Numbered from the stretch's first letter, positions 15,054 to 23,734 are shown. The stretch is 31,428 nt of DNA from Deltaproteobacteria bacterium (GCA_023230665.1 JALNWY010000014.1:1-31428); one strand, 5' to 3'. Translations and numbers: made by a program. Notes: a model not told the origin generated them from the letters alone.

Positions 15054-16253
15054 ATGCTGACATCAACACAACTCGAACGGTACGCCGATGTCCTTATCTG
15101 GGGTCTTCAGACCGCCAGGGTGGAGCGGTATAAAAAAGGCGATCTCATCATGATCCGTTATGATAAGGCTGCGCTGCCGCTTGCCGAGGTTCTTTACCCG
15201 CGCCTGCTGGACAAGGGGTTCAACACGATCCAGCGCATGTCGCTCACGGAAAAGATGGAGCAGGACTTTTACCGGCTCTCGGACAACCAGCAGCTGGTGT
15301 TCAAGGCACCCGGCGACCAGGAGCTCTTCAGCGCGCTCAACGGCAGCATCTCTCTGAGAGCCCCTGGTTCCATCACCCACCTGAGCGCAGTCGATCCGGA
15401 AAAGATAGGCAGGGCTGCGGTCGCCAGGAAATATCTGAACGATATCCTTGATGCCAGGGAATCCCAGGGCATCTTCGGATGGACCCTGTGCATCTGTCCC
15501 ACCGAGGAACTCGCGCGCCATGCCGGCCTCACCATGGAGGAATATACGGACCAGATTGTAAAGGCATGCTTCCTGAACCGGAGAGACCCGGTCTCCCACT
15601 GGAAGGATATCTACAAGGACGCCCAAGTCATCAAAAAATGGCTCAACTCGCTGAAGGTGAAGTTCTTCAAGGTCGAATCCGAGCACGTGGATCTGGAGAT
15701 CTTTCCCGGTGAGTTCAGAAAGTGGATCGGGATATCAGGGCACAACATCCCCAGCTTCGAGCTCTTTCTCTCGCCAGACTGGAGGGGCACCAGCGGAGTC
15801 TATTACGCCGATCAGCCCACCTACCGGAGCGGGAACTACGCCCGGGGCATCCGGCTCGAGTTCCGCAACGGCTCTGCGGTCAGCGTCGAGGCCCAGGAAG
15901 GCCGGGATTTCGTGCAGAAGCAGCTCACCATGGACGAGGGCGCCAACAAGATCGGCGAGTTTTCCCTGACCGACAAGCGGTTCTCCAAAATCGACCGGTT
16001 CATGGCCAACACCCTGTATGACGAGAACTACGGCGGCAAGAGCGGGAACTGCCATATCGCCCTGGGCGCCTCGTACTCGGATACCTTTGACGGCAATCCC
16101 GCCGAGCTCACCAGGGAAAAGAAGGCGAGGCTCGGTTTCAACGACTCGGCCCTGCACTGGGACCTGGTGAACACCGAAGATAAGAGAGTGGTGGCCTTTC
16201 TGGAGGCAGGCGAGAAGAAGACCATCTACGAAAAGGGCATGTTTACCTATTAA
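15054..16253 (+). CDS. M29-family aminopeptidase
   Basis: This is a 399-residue metallo-aminopeptidase of the AmpS/AmpT type (M29), expected to remove N-terminal residues from peptides in the cytoplasm using two metal ions. The ligand set is visible as E236 (IPSFELF), E302 (IGEFSLTD), H334 (NCHIALG), H368 and D370 (ALHWDL), in the same order and similar spacing as in the Thermus enzyme. YGGKSGNCHIALG and NDSALHWD are characteristic. Length matches the family. AGGAG precedes the ATG. The 255 bases upstream are non-coding and contain a GCCGCC/GGCGGGC hairpin near 14940. The gene ends 79 bases from the end of a convergent binding-protein gene. Confidence 0.9.
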   Translation: MLTSTQLERYADVLIWGLQTARVERYKKGDLIMIRYDKAALPLAEVLYPRLLDKGFNTIQRMSLTEKMEQDFYRLSDNQQLVFKAPGDQELFSALNGSISLRAPGSITHLSAVDPEKIGRAAVARKYLNDILDARESQGIFGWTLCICPTEELARHAGLTMEEYTDQIVKACFLNRRDPVSHWKDIYKDAQVIKKWLNSLKVKFFKVESEHVDLEIFPGEFRKWIGISGHNIPSFELFLSPDWRGTSGVYYADQPTYRSGNYARGIRLEFRNGSAVSVEAQEGRDFVQKQLTMDEGANKIGEFSLTDKRFSKIDRFMANTLYDENYGGKSGNCHIALGASYSDTFDGNPAELTREKKARLGFNDSALHWDLVNTEDKRVVAFLEAGEKKTIYEKGMFTY

Positions 16254-16332
16254 GTAAAGGACCGTATAAGGGAACGGATATATTTGTCGGCTGCCCTTTT
16301 TTGCCTTCATTCCGGACCGCGCCGGCTGAGCT

Positions 16333-17331
16333 TCAGATGGATTCGGCAAGCTGGAGTATGCCCAGCGGGATCTCCACGCCCAGATACTTGATGACCTCGG
16401 GATCGACGAGGATGGTCATGTCTTCTTGTCTGAGCACGGAGAGCTCTTCGGGCTTTTTGTGATTGCAGAGGATCTCGACCGCGTTCTTGCCCGCGAGGCC
16501 GCCCACGGTCGTGAAGTTGCACCCCACGTACAGCAGGGTTCCCTTCAGTGTGGTGTGAGTCACAAAGGCGATGATCGGTATTCTGGTCTCGTGCGAGACA
16601 GCCACCAGGTCGCGGGTGGCCTTTCCGTTGGAGAGATCGTAGTATGAGTCGATGGGGATCCCGAACGCATCGACTCCCTGGGCGATCATTTCTTCCGCAA
16701 ACGTGTGGATATCGGCGGATTTTTCCACCTCTTTGGTGATCAATTCAACATTGAGCTTCGCAGCTTTTTCCTTGGCCTCCTGCGCATAGGCGATGGCGTT
16801 GTCATCGTCGCTGTGGATCATGCCCATTTTCTTCATGTTCGGTAGGGCCTGCTGTGCTATCTGGATCACGTTGTGCGGGTCGATGTAGAGCGTGGAGCCA
16901 GTGATGCCGTTTCCCGGCCGGTCCAGCGATGGGCATCCCACCACGAGGGGATCGGCCACCCCGGTGAAGACCACGGGGATGCCGTTGCCGATCATTTTGT
17001 CCTTGCCGTATTTCGTGGCCGGTGTCCCGATGGTGAGCACGAGATCGGGCTTTGCCTGGATGATATCCGAGGCAGCTCTCCTGATCCTCATCAGGATCCC
17101 GACCTTTTTCCACAACCCCGCATCGGCTTGTGCCTCGATGATGTGCCGGTTGATGGTGAGGTTTTTGCCCTCGACGATGTCGTTTTTTGCCAGTTCCTCG
17201 ATGAATCCTTTGTAGCACAGTTGAAACACCGTGATGTCGCCTACCTGGAGGACTTCGACATGGAAGGCGAAGCAAACCGGACCCATCAGCACACAAAGCG
17301 CAACAATAGACAGAACGATTGTTTTTTTCAT
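16333..17331 (-). CDS. ABC transporter substrate-binding protein (TrpX/PF04392-like)
   Basis: The 332-residue protein begins with a clear signal peptide (MKKTIVLSIVALCVLMGPVCFA), probably cleaved after residue 22, so it should be periplasmic. The body has the two-lobed pattern of the ABC_sub_bind family: KPDLVLTIGTPATKYGKD and IPVVFTGVADPLVVG (about 95-130), then a second lobe with VDAFGIPIDSYYDL and a terminal GGLAGKNAVEIL segment. Known relatives bind tryptophan, tyrosine or other small ligands; the ligand here is unknown. The start at 17331 is set by AAGGAG six bases upstream; a start at 17376 would bury the signal. No permease or ATPase gene is next to it, so it is an orphan or its partners lie elsewhere. 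Confidence 0.85.
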   Translation of the reverse strand: MKKTIVLSIVALCVLMGPVCFAFHVEVLQVGDITVFQLCYKGFIEELAKNDIVEGKNLTINRHIIEAQADAGLWKKVGILMRIRRAASDIIQAKPDLVLTIGTPATKYGKDKMIGNGIPVVFTGVADPLVVGCPSLDRPGNGITGSTLYIDPHNVIQIAQQALPNMKKMGMIHSDDDNAIAYAQEAKEKAAKLNVELITKEVEKSADIHTFAEEMIAQGVDAFGIPIDSYYDLSNGKATRDLVAVSHETRIPIIAFVTHTTLKGTLLYVGCNFTTVGGLAGKNAVEILCNHKKPEELSVLRQEDMTILVDPEVIKYLGVEIPLGILQLAESI

Positions 17332-17425
17332 GACACGCTCCTTTTTGATCTCATCGCACACAACGTTGCAGGACAAATCTTCAATATACGATGGAATTCA
17401 ATAAAATAACAAAATACTATTCCCT

Positions 17426-17454
17426 CATTACAGATAATCCATGATATTGTCAAG
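17426..17454 (-). promoter_or_regulatory. Possible promoter of the binding-protein gene
   Basis: On the minus strand TTGACA (17454-17449) is followed after 17 bases by TAATGA (17431-17426), a poor -10. The region between here and the gene is unusually AT-rich (about 17380-17450), which favours a promoter somewhere in it. Confidence 0.3.
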
Positions 17455-17587
17455 AAGACTCAGGATACAAGACATAAGCCGGGACAGGGAAAAAGACCCG
17501 CTGGCCAGGGACTGAGATTGGCTTTGACTCTCGGCAGGGAGATTGCCATATATCTTATAAAGCCGATGAAAGGAGCAGGTCCTGTTC

Positions 17588-18022
17588 GTGCAGACTGCAA
17601 AAAGAGGAGACACGGTCAAGGTGAACTATACCGGGAGGTCAGAAGACGGCACGGTCTTCGAATCGTCGGTGGGCGTCTCGCCCCTGGTCTTTACCATCGG
17701 TCGGGACGAGGTGGTGCCGGGTTTCGAAGACGCGGTGGTCGGCATGTTTGCCGGAGAGAAAAAGACTGTGGTGGTCGAGCCGGAAAAGGGGTTTGGTGCA
17801 TATGACGGGGACCTGGTTTTCCGGATCGGCAAGAACGAACTCCCCCAAGGGGTGGCGCCCCAGGTGGGCATGGACTTCGAGATGGTCGATGGCCAAGGCC
17901 GTGAGATATCCGCCACAGTGATCGATGTGCTGCCCGGTTCGATCGTTGTCGACGCCAATGCCCCGCTTGCAGGCAAGACAGTCGTGTACGAGATCGAGCT
18001 GCTCGAAATCACGCCACACTAA
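17588..18022 (+). CDS. SlyD-like FKBP peptidyl-prolyl isomerase
   Basis: The 144-residue protein is a peptidyl-prolyl cis-trans isomerase and chaperone of the SlyD type. The FKBP core is split (VKVNYTGRSEDGTVFESS and FTIGRDEVVPGFEDAVVGM, then LAGKTVVYEIELLEI at the end) by an insert-in-flap chaperone domain (about 68-122). It ends directly after the core, so it lacks the histidine-rich metal-binding tail of E. coli SlyD. The start is a GTG at 17588; the nearest AGGAG ends 12 bases upstream, somewhat far, but a stop lies a little further upstream in frame. It should be cytoplasmic. It lies divergent from the binding-protein gene and 137 bases before a Nudix gene. Confidence 0.9.
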   Translation: MQTAKRGDTVKVNYTGRSEDGTVFESSVGVSPLVFTIGRDEVVPGFEDAVVGMFAGEKKTVVVEPEKGFGAYDGDLVFRIGKNELPQGVAPQVGMDFEMVDGQGREISATVIDVLPGSIVVDANAPLAGKTVVYEIELLEITPH

Positions 18023-18069
18023 AAAGGGGTGGCATCTGATCCGCGTCCAAACTTGCCGAGGAAAAGCGC

Positions 18070-18085
18070 CCGGGGTTTACCCCGG
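18070..18085. other. Short perfect hairpin between slyD-like and Nudix genes
   Basis: CCGGGG (18070-18075) and CCCCGG (18080-18085) flank a TTTA loop. There is no T-run, so termination is uncertain; it may weaken read-through from the FKBP gene. Confidence 0.4.
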
Positions 18086-18159
18086 ACTCATGCCATTGAT
18101 CGGCACGGCAAGACTTGGTTGCAGCGGAAAAAGGAACGTGCTCAAGGCAGGGAGCGAGT

Positions 18160-18735
18160 GTGGAGGATCAGCATCGTCATAGGGAAGAGAGCACAGGGAG
18201 CACGCATCCGCGGCATGTGTTCGGGTTCTGTCCCAGGTGCGGCTCGGACGGCCTGTGCACCAGTGACGGCCGGCCCTTCGTGTGCGGCAGATGCGGATTT
18301 CAGTATTTCATCAACCAGGCGGCGGCCGTCGCGGCCTTGATCGAGGACGACCAAGGCCGCCTGCTCATGACGCGCAGAGCGCGCGAGCCGAAGATCGGCA
18401 CGCTGGATCTCCCGGGCGGTTTCGTTGATGTGGGCGAGACAGCCGAGCACGCCCTGATCCGTGAGGTCAGGGAGGAGCTGAATCTTACGATCACGGGCTT
18501 TTCCTACTTCGGCTCGTTCCCCAACACCTATCCCTACAGAGGGATCACCTACTTCACCCTGGACCTTGCCTTTGTGTGCACTGTAGACGATCTGGGCACT
18601 GTCCGGGCAGGCGACGATGCCGATGCCTGTCTCTTCGTACCCAGGCATGAGATCCGGCCGGAGGAGATCGGTCTGGATTCCATTCGGGCGATTGTCCTGC
18701 AGTACCTCTCGTCATCGGGCAGCTGCCCTTGGTGA
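18160..18735 (+). CDS. Nudix hydrolase with N-terminal zinc ribbon
   Basis: With a GTG start at 18160 the product has 191 residues. A zinc ribbon (C24/C27 and C42/C45) precedes a Nudix domain whose box begins GGFVDVGE: G87, E93, R101, E102, E105 and E106 are present, but the usual glycine near its end is N108. The ribbon-plus-Nudix order resembles NudC (NADH pyrophosphatase) and related ADP-ribose or ADP-sugar hydrolases, although the protein lacks NudC's larger N-terminal domain. AGGGAG lies five bases before the GTG, which decides the start over a TTG at 18115. The substrate is not known. There is no link with the other Nudix gene beyond the shared box. Confidence 0.82.
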   Translation: MEDQHRHREESTGSTHPRHVFGFCPRCGSDGLCTSDGRPFVCGRCGFQYFINQAAAVAALIEDDQGRLLMTRRAREPKIGTLDLPGGFVDVGETAEHALIREVREELNLTITGFSYFGSFPNTYPYRGITYFTLDLAFVCTVDDLGTVRAGDDADACLFVPRHEIRPEEIGLDSIRAIVLQYLSSSGSCPW

Positions 18736-18923
18736 GCCTGCGGGGCATATCCGGCAAAGGCAGCGGTTCCAGCCCTGCCGCCGGTGGTGGAGATGATGCG
18801 GATAATGTACCGGACAATGAGGCCGATGGCGCTCTGAGAGGCAAAAGGGGTTTGGGATGCCGGTGCTGCCCATATCGGTGAATTTTCTTTACAAAGACAA
18901 TATTTCAAGTAAAAAGTCGTTTT

Positions 18924-20684
18924 ATGAAGATCGATCTGAATGCTTATATTTCCGAATTCACCTTGCGAAGGCTGGCCGGCTCTCAGAGCTACCGGCTGGG
19001 GGGCGAATATTTTCACGACTCGCGGGTACGCTCGCTCAGGGAAAAGAGCGGGAGCATCACCGCCTCGGTGATGGGGGCTGAAAAGTATCGCACGCAGATC
19101 AAGATCGACAAGACCAGCATGGAGATCGAGTTTTCGTGCTCGTGCCCTGCGGGTCTGGATGGGAAGTTCTGCAAGCATCTGGTGGCCACGGGTCTCCATT
19201 GGCTCGATAAGCAGCAGAAGGAGAGCATGCAGCACACCGGGAAACGGGGTGCGGTTCGTCTGACGGTTCCCGAGTGGCTGGCCCGGCAGAAAAAATCAGT
19301 GCTGGTGGATCTGGTCCTGGAGCACGCCGATGATGACGATGATTTCTGGAACTGGCTTGAAATGCATGCCTCCCTGGGCGATGACGGCTCGATCGATGTG
19401 GACCGGCTGAAAAAATGCCTGTCAAACGTGATATTCATGGATGATTTCATCGACTATCACGACAGCTACGATTACTTCTGCAGGGTGGAGAATGCGCTCG
19501 ATATCCTGGAGAATCTGCTGGAAAACGGCTCTGTCGCAGAGGTCATGGACCTGGCGGAGCATGCGCTGACGAATGTGGAGCTGGCCATGCACTCCCTGGG
19601 CGACCCGGGCGGCTACATGGACGACATTGTCTCCGGGCTCATCGATATTCACCACCGCGCGTGCAGAAAGGCGCGGCCCAACCGCAAGGACATGGCCCGG
19701 AGGCTCTTCGAGTGGGAGCTGGGCTCGGAGCACGACATCTTTTCCGGGGCCGCCGATACCTATGCCGATGTCTTGGGGAATGAAGGGCTCGCCGAGTACC
19801 GCAGGCTCGCGGAAAAGGCATGGACCGGAGTCAAACCGCTGGGGCCCGGGGAAAAGACCCAGTTCGACTCCTACCGGTATCGTCTCCGCAGCATCATGGA
19901 GACGCTCGCCCGCCGGGAAGGAAACATTGACTTCCTCGCGGAGATCAAGAAGAGCGACCTCACCCGGCCGGTCTGTTTTTTGGAGATCGCTCAGCTCTAT
20001 CAGGAGGCGGGCAGGGACGACGAGGCCCTGGCATGGGCCGAGCGGGGGGTCCGGGCCTTTGAAAAGAACCCGGACGTTCAGCTCGTCGACTTCCTGGCTG
20101 ACGCCTACCACCGGCAGGGGTTTCACGAAAAGGCGCTGGGCCTCATCTGGTTGTCCTTTACCTTAAGCCCGGGCCTGTCGCGCTATCTCAGCCTGAAAAA
20201 ACATGCCAGGGGCTCCAGGGTCTGGCCTGAATGGAGGGGCAAGGCCATTGCCCTGATCCGTGAACGCCTCGAGCACAAGAAAATAACCCAGAACAGGAGC
20301 AAGGGGCCCATGCGACTCTATAATCGTATCGATCACTCGCTTCTCGTGCAGATCCATCTGGAAGATAACGACGTCGATTCCGCATGGGAAGAGGCCAGGT
20401 CCGGCGGGTGCTCGGATGCACTGTGGATGCAGCTCGCGCTCAGGCGGGAGAAGAGCCACCCCGAGGAGTCGTTGCAGGTGTACCAGCAGCAGATCGGGGC
20501 CGTCATCAACCGGAAGAACAACGACGCCTACCAGGAGGCCGTCAGGCTGCTGGTCAGGATCAGGGACCTCATGACCATGCTGGACCGGGAAAAGGATTTC
20601 ACCCCCTATCTCAAACAACTCGGAGCCGAGCATAGCAGAAAGCGCAACTTCATGAAGCTGCTGGAAAAGAAAAAGTGGATCTGA
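18924..20684 (+). CDS. SWIM zinc-finger protein, large
   Basis: The 586-residue protein carries an N-terminal SWIM zinc finger, C72-x-C74-x8-C83-x-H85, preceded by a segment typical of SWIM proteins (RLAGSQSYRLGGEYF). SWIM fingers bind DNA or proteins and occur beside SNF2 helicases, MuDR transposases and others. The remaining 490 residues are mostly helical; repeated helix-pair patterns (for example IAQLYQEAGRDDEALAWAER at about 354-373) look like TPR-like repeats. No helicase, nuclease or catalytic motif is recognised. The ATG at 18924 has no strong Shine-Dalgarno, but the N-terminus matches what SWIM proteins look like. The gene is flanked by a Nudix and a nitroreductase gene with modest gaps and may be its own unit. 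The function is unknown. Confidence 0.7.
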   Translation: MKIDLNAYISEFTLRRLAGSQSYRLGGEYFHDSRVRSLREKSGSITASVMGAEKYRTQIKIDKTSMEIEFSCSCPAGLDGKFCKHLVATGLHWLDKQQKESMQHTGKRGAVRLTVPEWLARQKKSVLVDLVLEHADDDDDFWNWLEMHASLGDDGSIDVDRLKKCLSNVIFMDDFIDYHDSYDYFCRVENALDILENLLENGSVAEVMDLAEHALTNVELAMHSLGDPGGYMDDIVSGLIDIHHRACRKARPNRKDMARRLFEWELGSEHDIFSGAADTYADVLGNEGLAEYRRLAEKAWTGVKPLGPGEKTQFDSYRYRLRSIMETLARREGNIDFLAEIKKSDLTRPVCFLEIAQLYQEAGRDDEALAWAERGVRAFEKNPDVQLVDFLADAYHRQGFHEKALGLIWLSFTLSPGLSRYLSLKKHARGSRVWPEWRGKAIALIRERLEHKKITQNRSKGPMRLYNRIDHSLLVQIHLEDNDVDSAWEEARSGGCSDALWMQLALRREKSHPEESLQVYQQQIGAVINRKNNDAYQEAVRLLVRIRDLMTMLDREKDFTPYLKQLGAEHSRKRNFMKLLEKKKWI

Positions 20685-20820
20685 GGTCGGATCCGGCAAG
20701 CTCACCTGTTCTTATCCGGGAACATGGCATGTGATTCGAGTGTGGTCGGGCTGCTTCCAGGAGAGGGAAGGCCGGGATGAGAAGAACGAGGAGAATACCT
20801 TTAAGGGAGGTGGGAACCCC

Positions 20821-21390
20821 ATGACGGATTTCAGGGACCTGATGAGGCTGCGGCGCTCGGTACGTGACTACGAGGACAGGGAGGTGCCCGTGTCCCTGGT
20901 CAGAGAGCTCATCGCGGATGCCTGCGAGGCGCCCAGCGCGAGCAACCGCCAGCCATGCGGGTTTGTCGTGGTCGCGGACCGGGATATGATGCGCAGGCTC
21001 TCCGATGAGAGCAAGAAGAACCTCCTGAACGACATGAAGACCCTTAAGTCGCCGATGTTGCGATTGTATCGTCCGGTTCTGAAGGACGAGAATTTCAACG
21101 TGTTCTACAATGCACCCTGCCTGATGTACATCACGGGCCCCAGGGATCTGCATTCGGCAGTGAAGGACTGCAGCCTCGCAGCGTCGTATCTCATGCTTTC
21201 CGCTGCAGACCGGGGGCTGGGGACCTGCTGGGTGGACCTGGGCTCGTCCATCCAGGACCCGGAAATTCTCGCAGAACTCCACATATCCGAAGATCAGCAG
21301 ATCGTTGCAACCATCATCCTGGGCTATCCGCGCGAGATCCCCCAACGGCCGCCCAGAAGCGAGCCCAAGATCCTGACAATCATCGGGTAA
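20821..21390 (+). CDS. Nitroreductase-family flavoprotein
   Basis: The 189-residue protein is a nitroreductase-fold FMN enzyme, normally a homodimer reducing nitroaromatics, quinones or other acceptors with NAD(P)H, in the cytoplasm. The FMN contacts are visible: RRSVR (about 11-15), PSASNRQP (about 38-45) and the late GLGTCWVDLG. The physiological substrate cannot be told. The ATG at 20821 is chosen because GGGAGG lies ten bases upstream and because the family begins at this point; the frame continues open to 20731 but that extension looks like untranslated sequence. It ends 29 bases from the convergent end of a histidine kinase gene. Confidence 0.88.
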   Translation: MTDFRDLMRLRRSVRDYEDREVPVSLVRELIADACEAPSASNRQPCGFVVVADRDMMRRLSDESKKNLLNDMKTLKSPMLRLYRPVLKDENFNVFYNAPCLMYITGPRDLHSAVKDCSLAASYLMLSAADRGLGTCWVDLGSSIQDPEILAELHISEDQQIVATIILGYPREIPQRPPRSEPKILTIIG

Positions 21391-21419
21391 GAATTCAAGA
21401 TTCGGGCACCTTTGGCGGT

Positions 21420-22988
21420 CTAGCCGCCCTCGGGCGCAAGGGGCAGGAGTATGGTGAAGATCGATCCCTTGCCCGGCGTGCTGTCGGCCGAGATGACCCC
21501 CTTGTGATCCTGGACAATGCCATGGACCACGGACAGCCCCATGCCCGTGCTCTCGCTCTTGCCCTTGGTGGTGAAGAAGGGGTCGAAGATTCGCTTGAGG
21601 GTCTCTTCGTCCATTCCCTCGCCAGTATCACGGACCGTGATCTCTGCATAGAGGCCGGCGGCGAGACCAGGTGCAATCCTCGCCACCGATGACTCGTCCA
21701 GGAACACCCTGGTGAGCGTCAGCTCAAGGGTTCCACCCTCTCCTCTCATAGCGTATGCGGCATTGGTGCCTAGATTCATGATCACCTGCTTGATCTGTGA
21801 AGAATCCGCCACGATCACAGAGCTTTTGTCCACGATCCGGCAGATTATCTCGATGGTTGAGGGAAGAGCTGCTCTCAAAAAGCTCAGTGCATCCCTGACC
21901 ACTGCGGCAATGGCCACCGGTTTCTTCATCTGCAGGTCGCGCCTGCTGAAGGTGATGATCTGGTTCACCAGCTCGTCACCGTGCTTCACCGCCTCGTAGA
22001 TATCTTTCAGAAGGGGGATTGCGGCGCTCTCGGGCCCGGTGTCCTGGAGAAGGAGCTCGGTGTTGATGAGGATGGGTGTGAAGATGTTCTTGAGGTCGTG
22101 GGCGATGCCCCCTGCCAGTGTTCCGATGGCCTCCAGCTTCTGGGTCTGGATGAGCTGCTGATGGAGCTTTGTTTCCCGGGTGATGTCCTTGAGTACCGTG
22201 ACATAATCGGTAATCGCGCCCCCTTCATCGAATACCGGAGAGACGCTCACGCCGACATGGACCTTTTCACCGGTTTTCCGGCGTGCCGTTTTCCGGCCGG
22301 ACCATGCCTTTTTCTTCATGCGCACCCAGGCAAAGATATGTTGGTAGCTCTCATAGACATCATCTCCAAAGACCCGCGCCGTCCGCCCTAACAGCTCTTC
22401 ACGCCGGTATCCGCTCAGCTCCTGGGACGAGGGGCTTACATACTCTATCATCCCCCTGGAGTCAAAGAGCAGGATCATCACCGGGATATTGTCAAGGATC
22501 TTGCTCAGGAGGCCCGGATATGCCATGGAATCCTGCAGGGCCTGAATCGGCACATGGTCCTGGTTTTCCAGGGTGCCCGGGCGGCAGGGCCCGGCATCTT
22601 CAATGGCGCGACGGGATAACCGCCGCGCTGCGGCCTCAAGCACCAGCGCGCTCACCGCTGTCACGCGGCCATGGTCGTCTTTCAAGGGAACACACCTGCC
22701 GTCCAGCCGGACGGCGATCTCGGGATCAGACAATGCAGAGCCCGAGAACCAGATCCCCTGCGCCGGTCTGCCCGTATCAATGGCCGCGCGGACAATCGCC
22801 TCTGCGCGGGCTGCAACATGGGGGGCGACCTCGTGCAGGGTCCTGCCCGTATGGTTTGCAGCGGGCGCGCCGTGAATTCGAGCGAGATAATCGTTGATCC
22901 GGACAACGCGCATGCCGGCGTCCAGCATGCATACGCCTATGGAAGCGCTGCTGTAGAGGGCGTTCAGTTCTTCAGACGTGTATTTCAT
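21420..22988 (-). CDS. PAS-domain histidine kinase (orphan)
   Basis: The 522-residue protein has two PAS domains (about 7-122 and 160-275), a HisKA dimerisation helix with phospho-acceptor H297 (GGIAHDLKN) and a HATPase_c domain: N box NLGTNA (N409), G1 DTGEGMD (454-460), F box FDPFFTTKG and G2 TGMGLS. No membrane helix or receiver domain is seen, so it is a soluble sensor kinase that would need a separate response regulator; none is in the window. The HPK4-type H box and N box resemble NtrB-like kinases. Its PAS2 and kinase half are strongly similar to those of the kinase at 24083. Its start overlaps the stop of a possible 62-codon ORF in an ATGA motif. Confidence 0.9.
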   Translation of the reverse strand: MKYTSEELNALYSSASIGVCMLDAGMRVVRINDYLARIHGAPAANHTGRTLHEVAPHVAARAEAIVRAAIDTGRPAQGIWFSGSALSDPEIAVRLDGRCVPLKDDHGRVTAVSALVLEAAARRLSRRAIEDAGPCRPGTLENQDHVPIQALQDSMAYPGLLSKILDNIPVMILLFDSRGMIEYVSPSSQELSGYRREELLGRTARVFGDDVYESYQHIFAWVRMKKKAWSGRKTARRKTGEKVHVGVSVSPVFDEGGAITDYVTVLKDITRETKLHQQLIQTQKLEAIGTLAGGIAHDLKNIFTPILINTELLLQDTGPESAAIPLLKDIYEAVKHGDELVNQIITFSRRDLQMKKPVAIAAVVRDALSFLRAALPSTIEIICRIVDKSSVIVADSSQIKQVIMNLGTNAAYAMRGEGGTLELTLTRVFLDESSVARIAPGLAAGLYAEITVRDTGEGMDEETLKRIFDPFFTTKGKSESTGMGLSVVHGIVQDHKGVISADSTPGKGSIFTILLPLAPEGG

Positions 22989-23173
22989 GGTTTTCTCGGA
23001 TCCGCCGGGGCCCTACGTCCTGTTGTTTTCCTATGAATCCTTTTCAGGCGCCCACTCAGGAAAAACATTCTCATATCCGTATCCTCCACTGCATCAATGG
23101 CATGGAGAATTGAGGCCATACTCTTGACCCAGGATGTTTCTGTTGCTCTTCTTTGTTCCGCTCGACCCTTCAT
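22985..23173 (-). CDS. Possible 62-codon ORF overlapping the kinase start
   Basis: A frame of 62 residues, rich in Arg and Lys, ends in a TGA that overlaps the ATG of the kinase gene (ATGA, 22985-22988), as in translationally coupled genes. AGGAG sits directly against the ATG at 23173, which is too close to act as its ribosome-binding site. I recognise no family. It may simply be a leader that is open by chance, though the precise overlap is suggestive. Confidence 0.25.
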   Translation of the reverse strand: MKGRAEQRRATETSWVKSMASILHAIDAVEDTDMRMFFLSGRLKRIHRKTTGRRAPADPRKP

Positions 23174-23384
23174 CTCCTGCAGTTCCGATGGTATTTCACG
23201 TGTGTAAAATAGCCCTTACGAGAAATGACCTCCGGCAACGGCAAATACATTCACACCATCGGAAAAAAAAGGATGAAACATAAATCCATGGGATACACGT
23301 CTTCTGGTTATGTGAAAGATACGGAGGGCGTATGCGGTTGTCAACGGGAAAAAAGAACGAGTAGGTTTTAAGAGCGTTATCCCT

Positions 23385-23412
23385 TCCCTTGGGGGCATAG
23401 CCCCTAAGGGGA
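23385..23412. other. Strong hairpin downstream of the 23417-23734 gene
   Basis: CCCTT and GGGGC (23386-23396) pair with GCCCC and AAGGGG (23400-23411) around an ATA loop. It lies five bases past the stop of the minus-strand gene and is probably its transcript end, although the following minus-strand DNA is only weakly T-rich. It occupies the end of the 428-base gap between that gene and the kinase, which otherwise holds only the possible 62-codon ORF. Confidence 0.5.
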
Positions 23413-23416
23413 GGAA

Positions 23417-23734
23417 CTAGTGGATGCTCCGGTAAAGGTGCCCGTGATTGTCGCCCGGCCCGTCATCAAAGAAATCCAGCTCTTCCAGCACCTTCCGGAT
23501 GAGCGATGTGACAAAGGCCTTGTCCTGATACTTGCGGTTCATTTCCTTCACCCATTCTACGAGTGCCCTGGGCACCTGGATAGTCAGCAGAAAATGTTCT
23601 CTCTCATCGGAAACCTGCATCTTCTCCACGAGCATCATTCCCCGGGGGTGATACTCGTGCGCCAGTTCCCTGAGCAGCGCGATATCTTCGGTGTGAAAAT
23701 CAAGGTCGATATCAGCGGTGACCAATCTTCCCAT
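23417..23734 (-). CDS. Small hypothetical protein (105 residues)
   Basis: I do not recognise this protein. The first half mixes acidic and hydrophobic residues (ADIDLDFHTEDIALLREL); residues about 48-88 contain FLLTIQVPRALVEWVKEMN followed by FVTSLIRKVLEEL, a strand then two amphipathic helices, which is faintly like a ribbon-helix-helix dimer. The tail is acidic and histidine-containing. It is probably real: AGGAGA precedes the ATG, a promoter match lies about 155 bases upstream, and a hairpin follows the stop. It sits between two paralogous histidine kinases, but nothing shows that they work together. Confidence 0.6.
   Translation of the reverse strand: MGRLVTADIDLDFHTEDIALLRELAHEYHPRGMMLVEKMQVSDEREHFLLTIQVPRALVEWVKEMNRKYQDKAFVTSLIRKVLEELDFFDDGPGDNHGHLYRSIH

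Noticed and set aside
16277..16300. T-rich stretch after the M29 gene considered as a terminator
   Set aside because: Only a five-base stem (AAGGG/CCCTT) with a loop of over 20 bases precedes the T-run, too weak to call.
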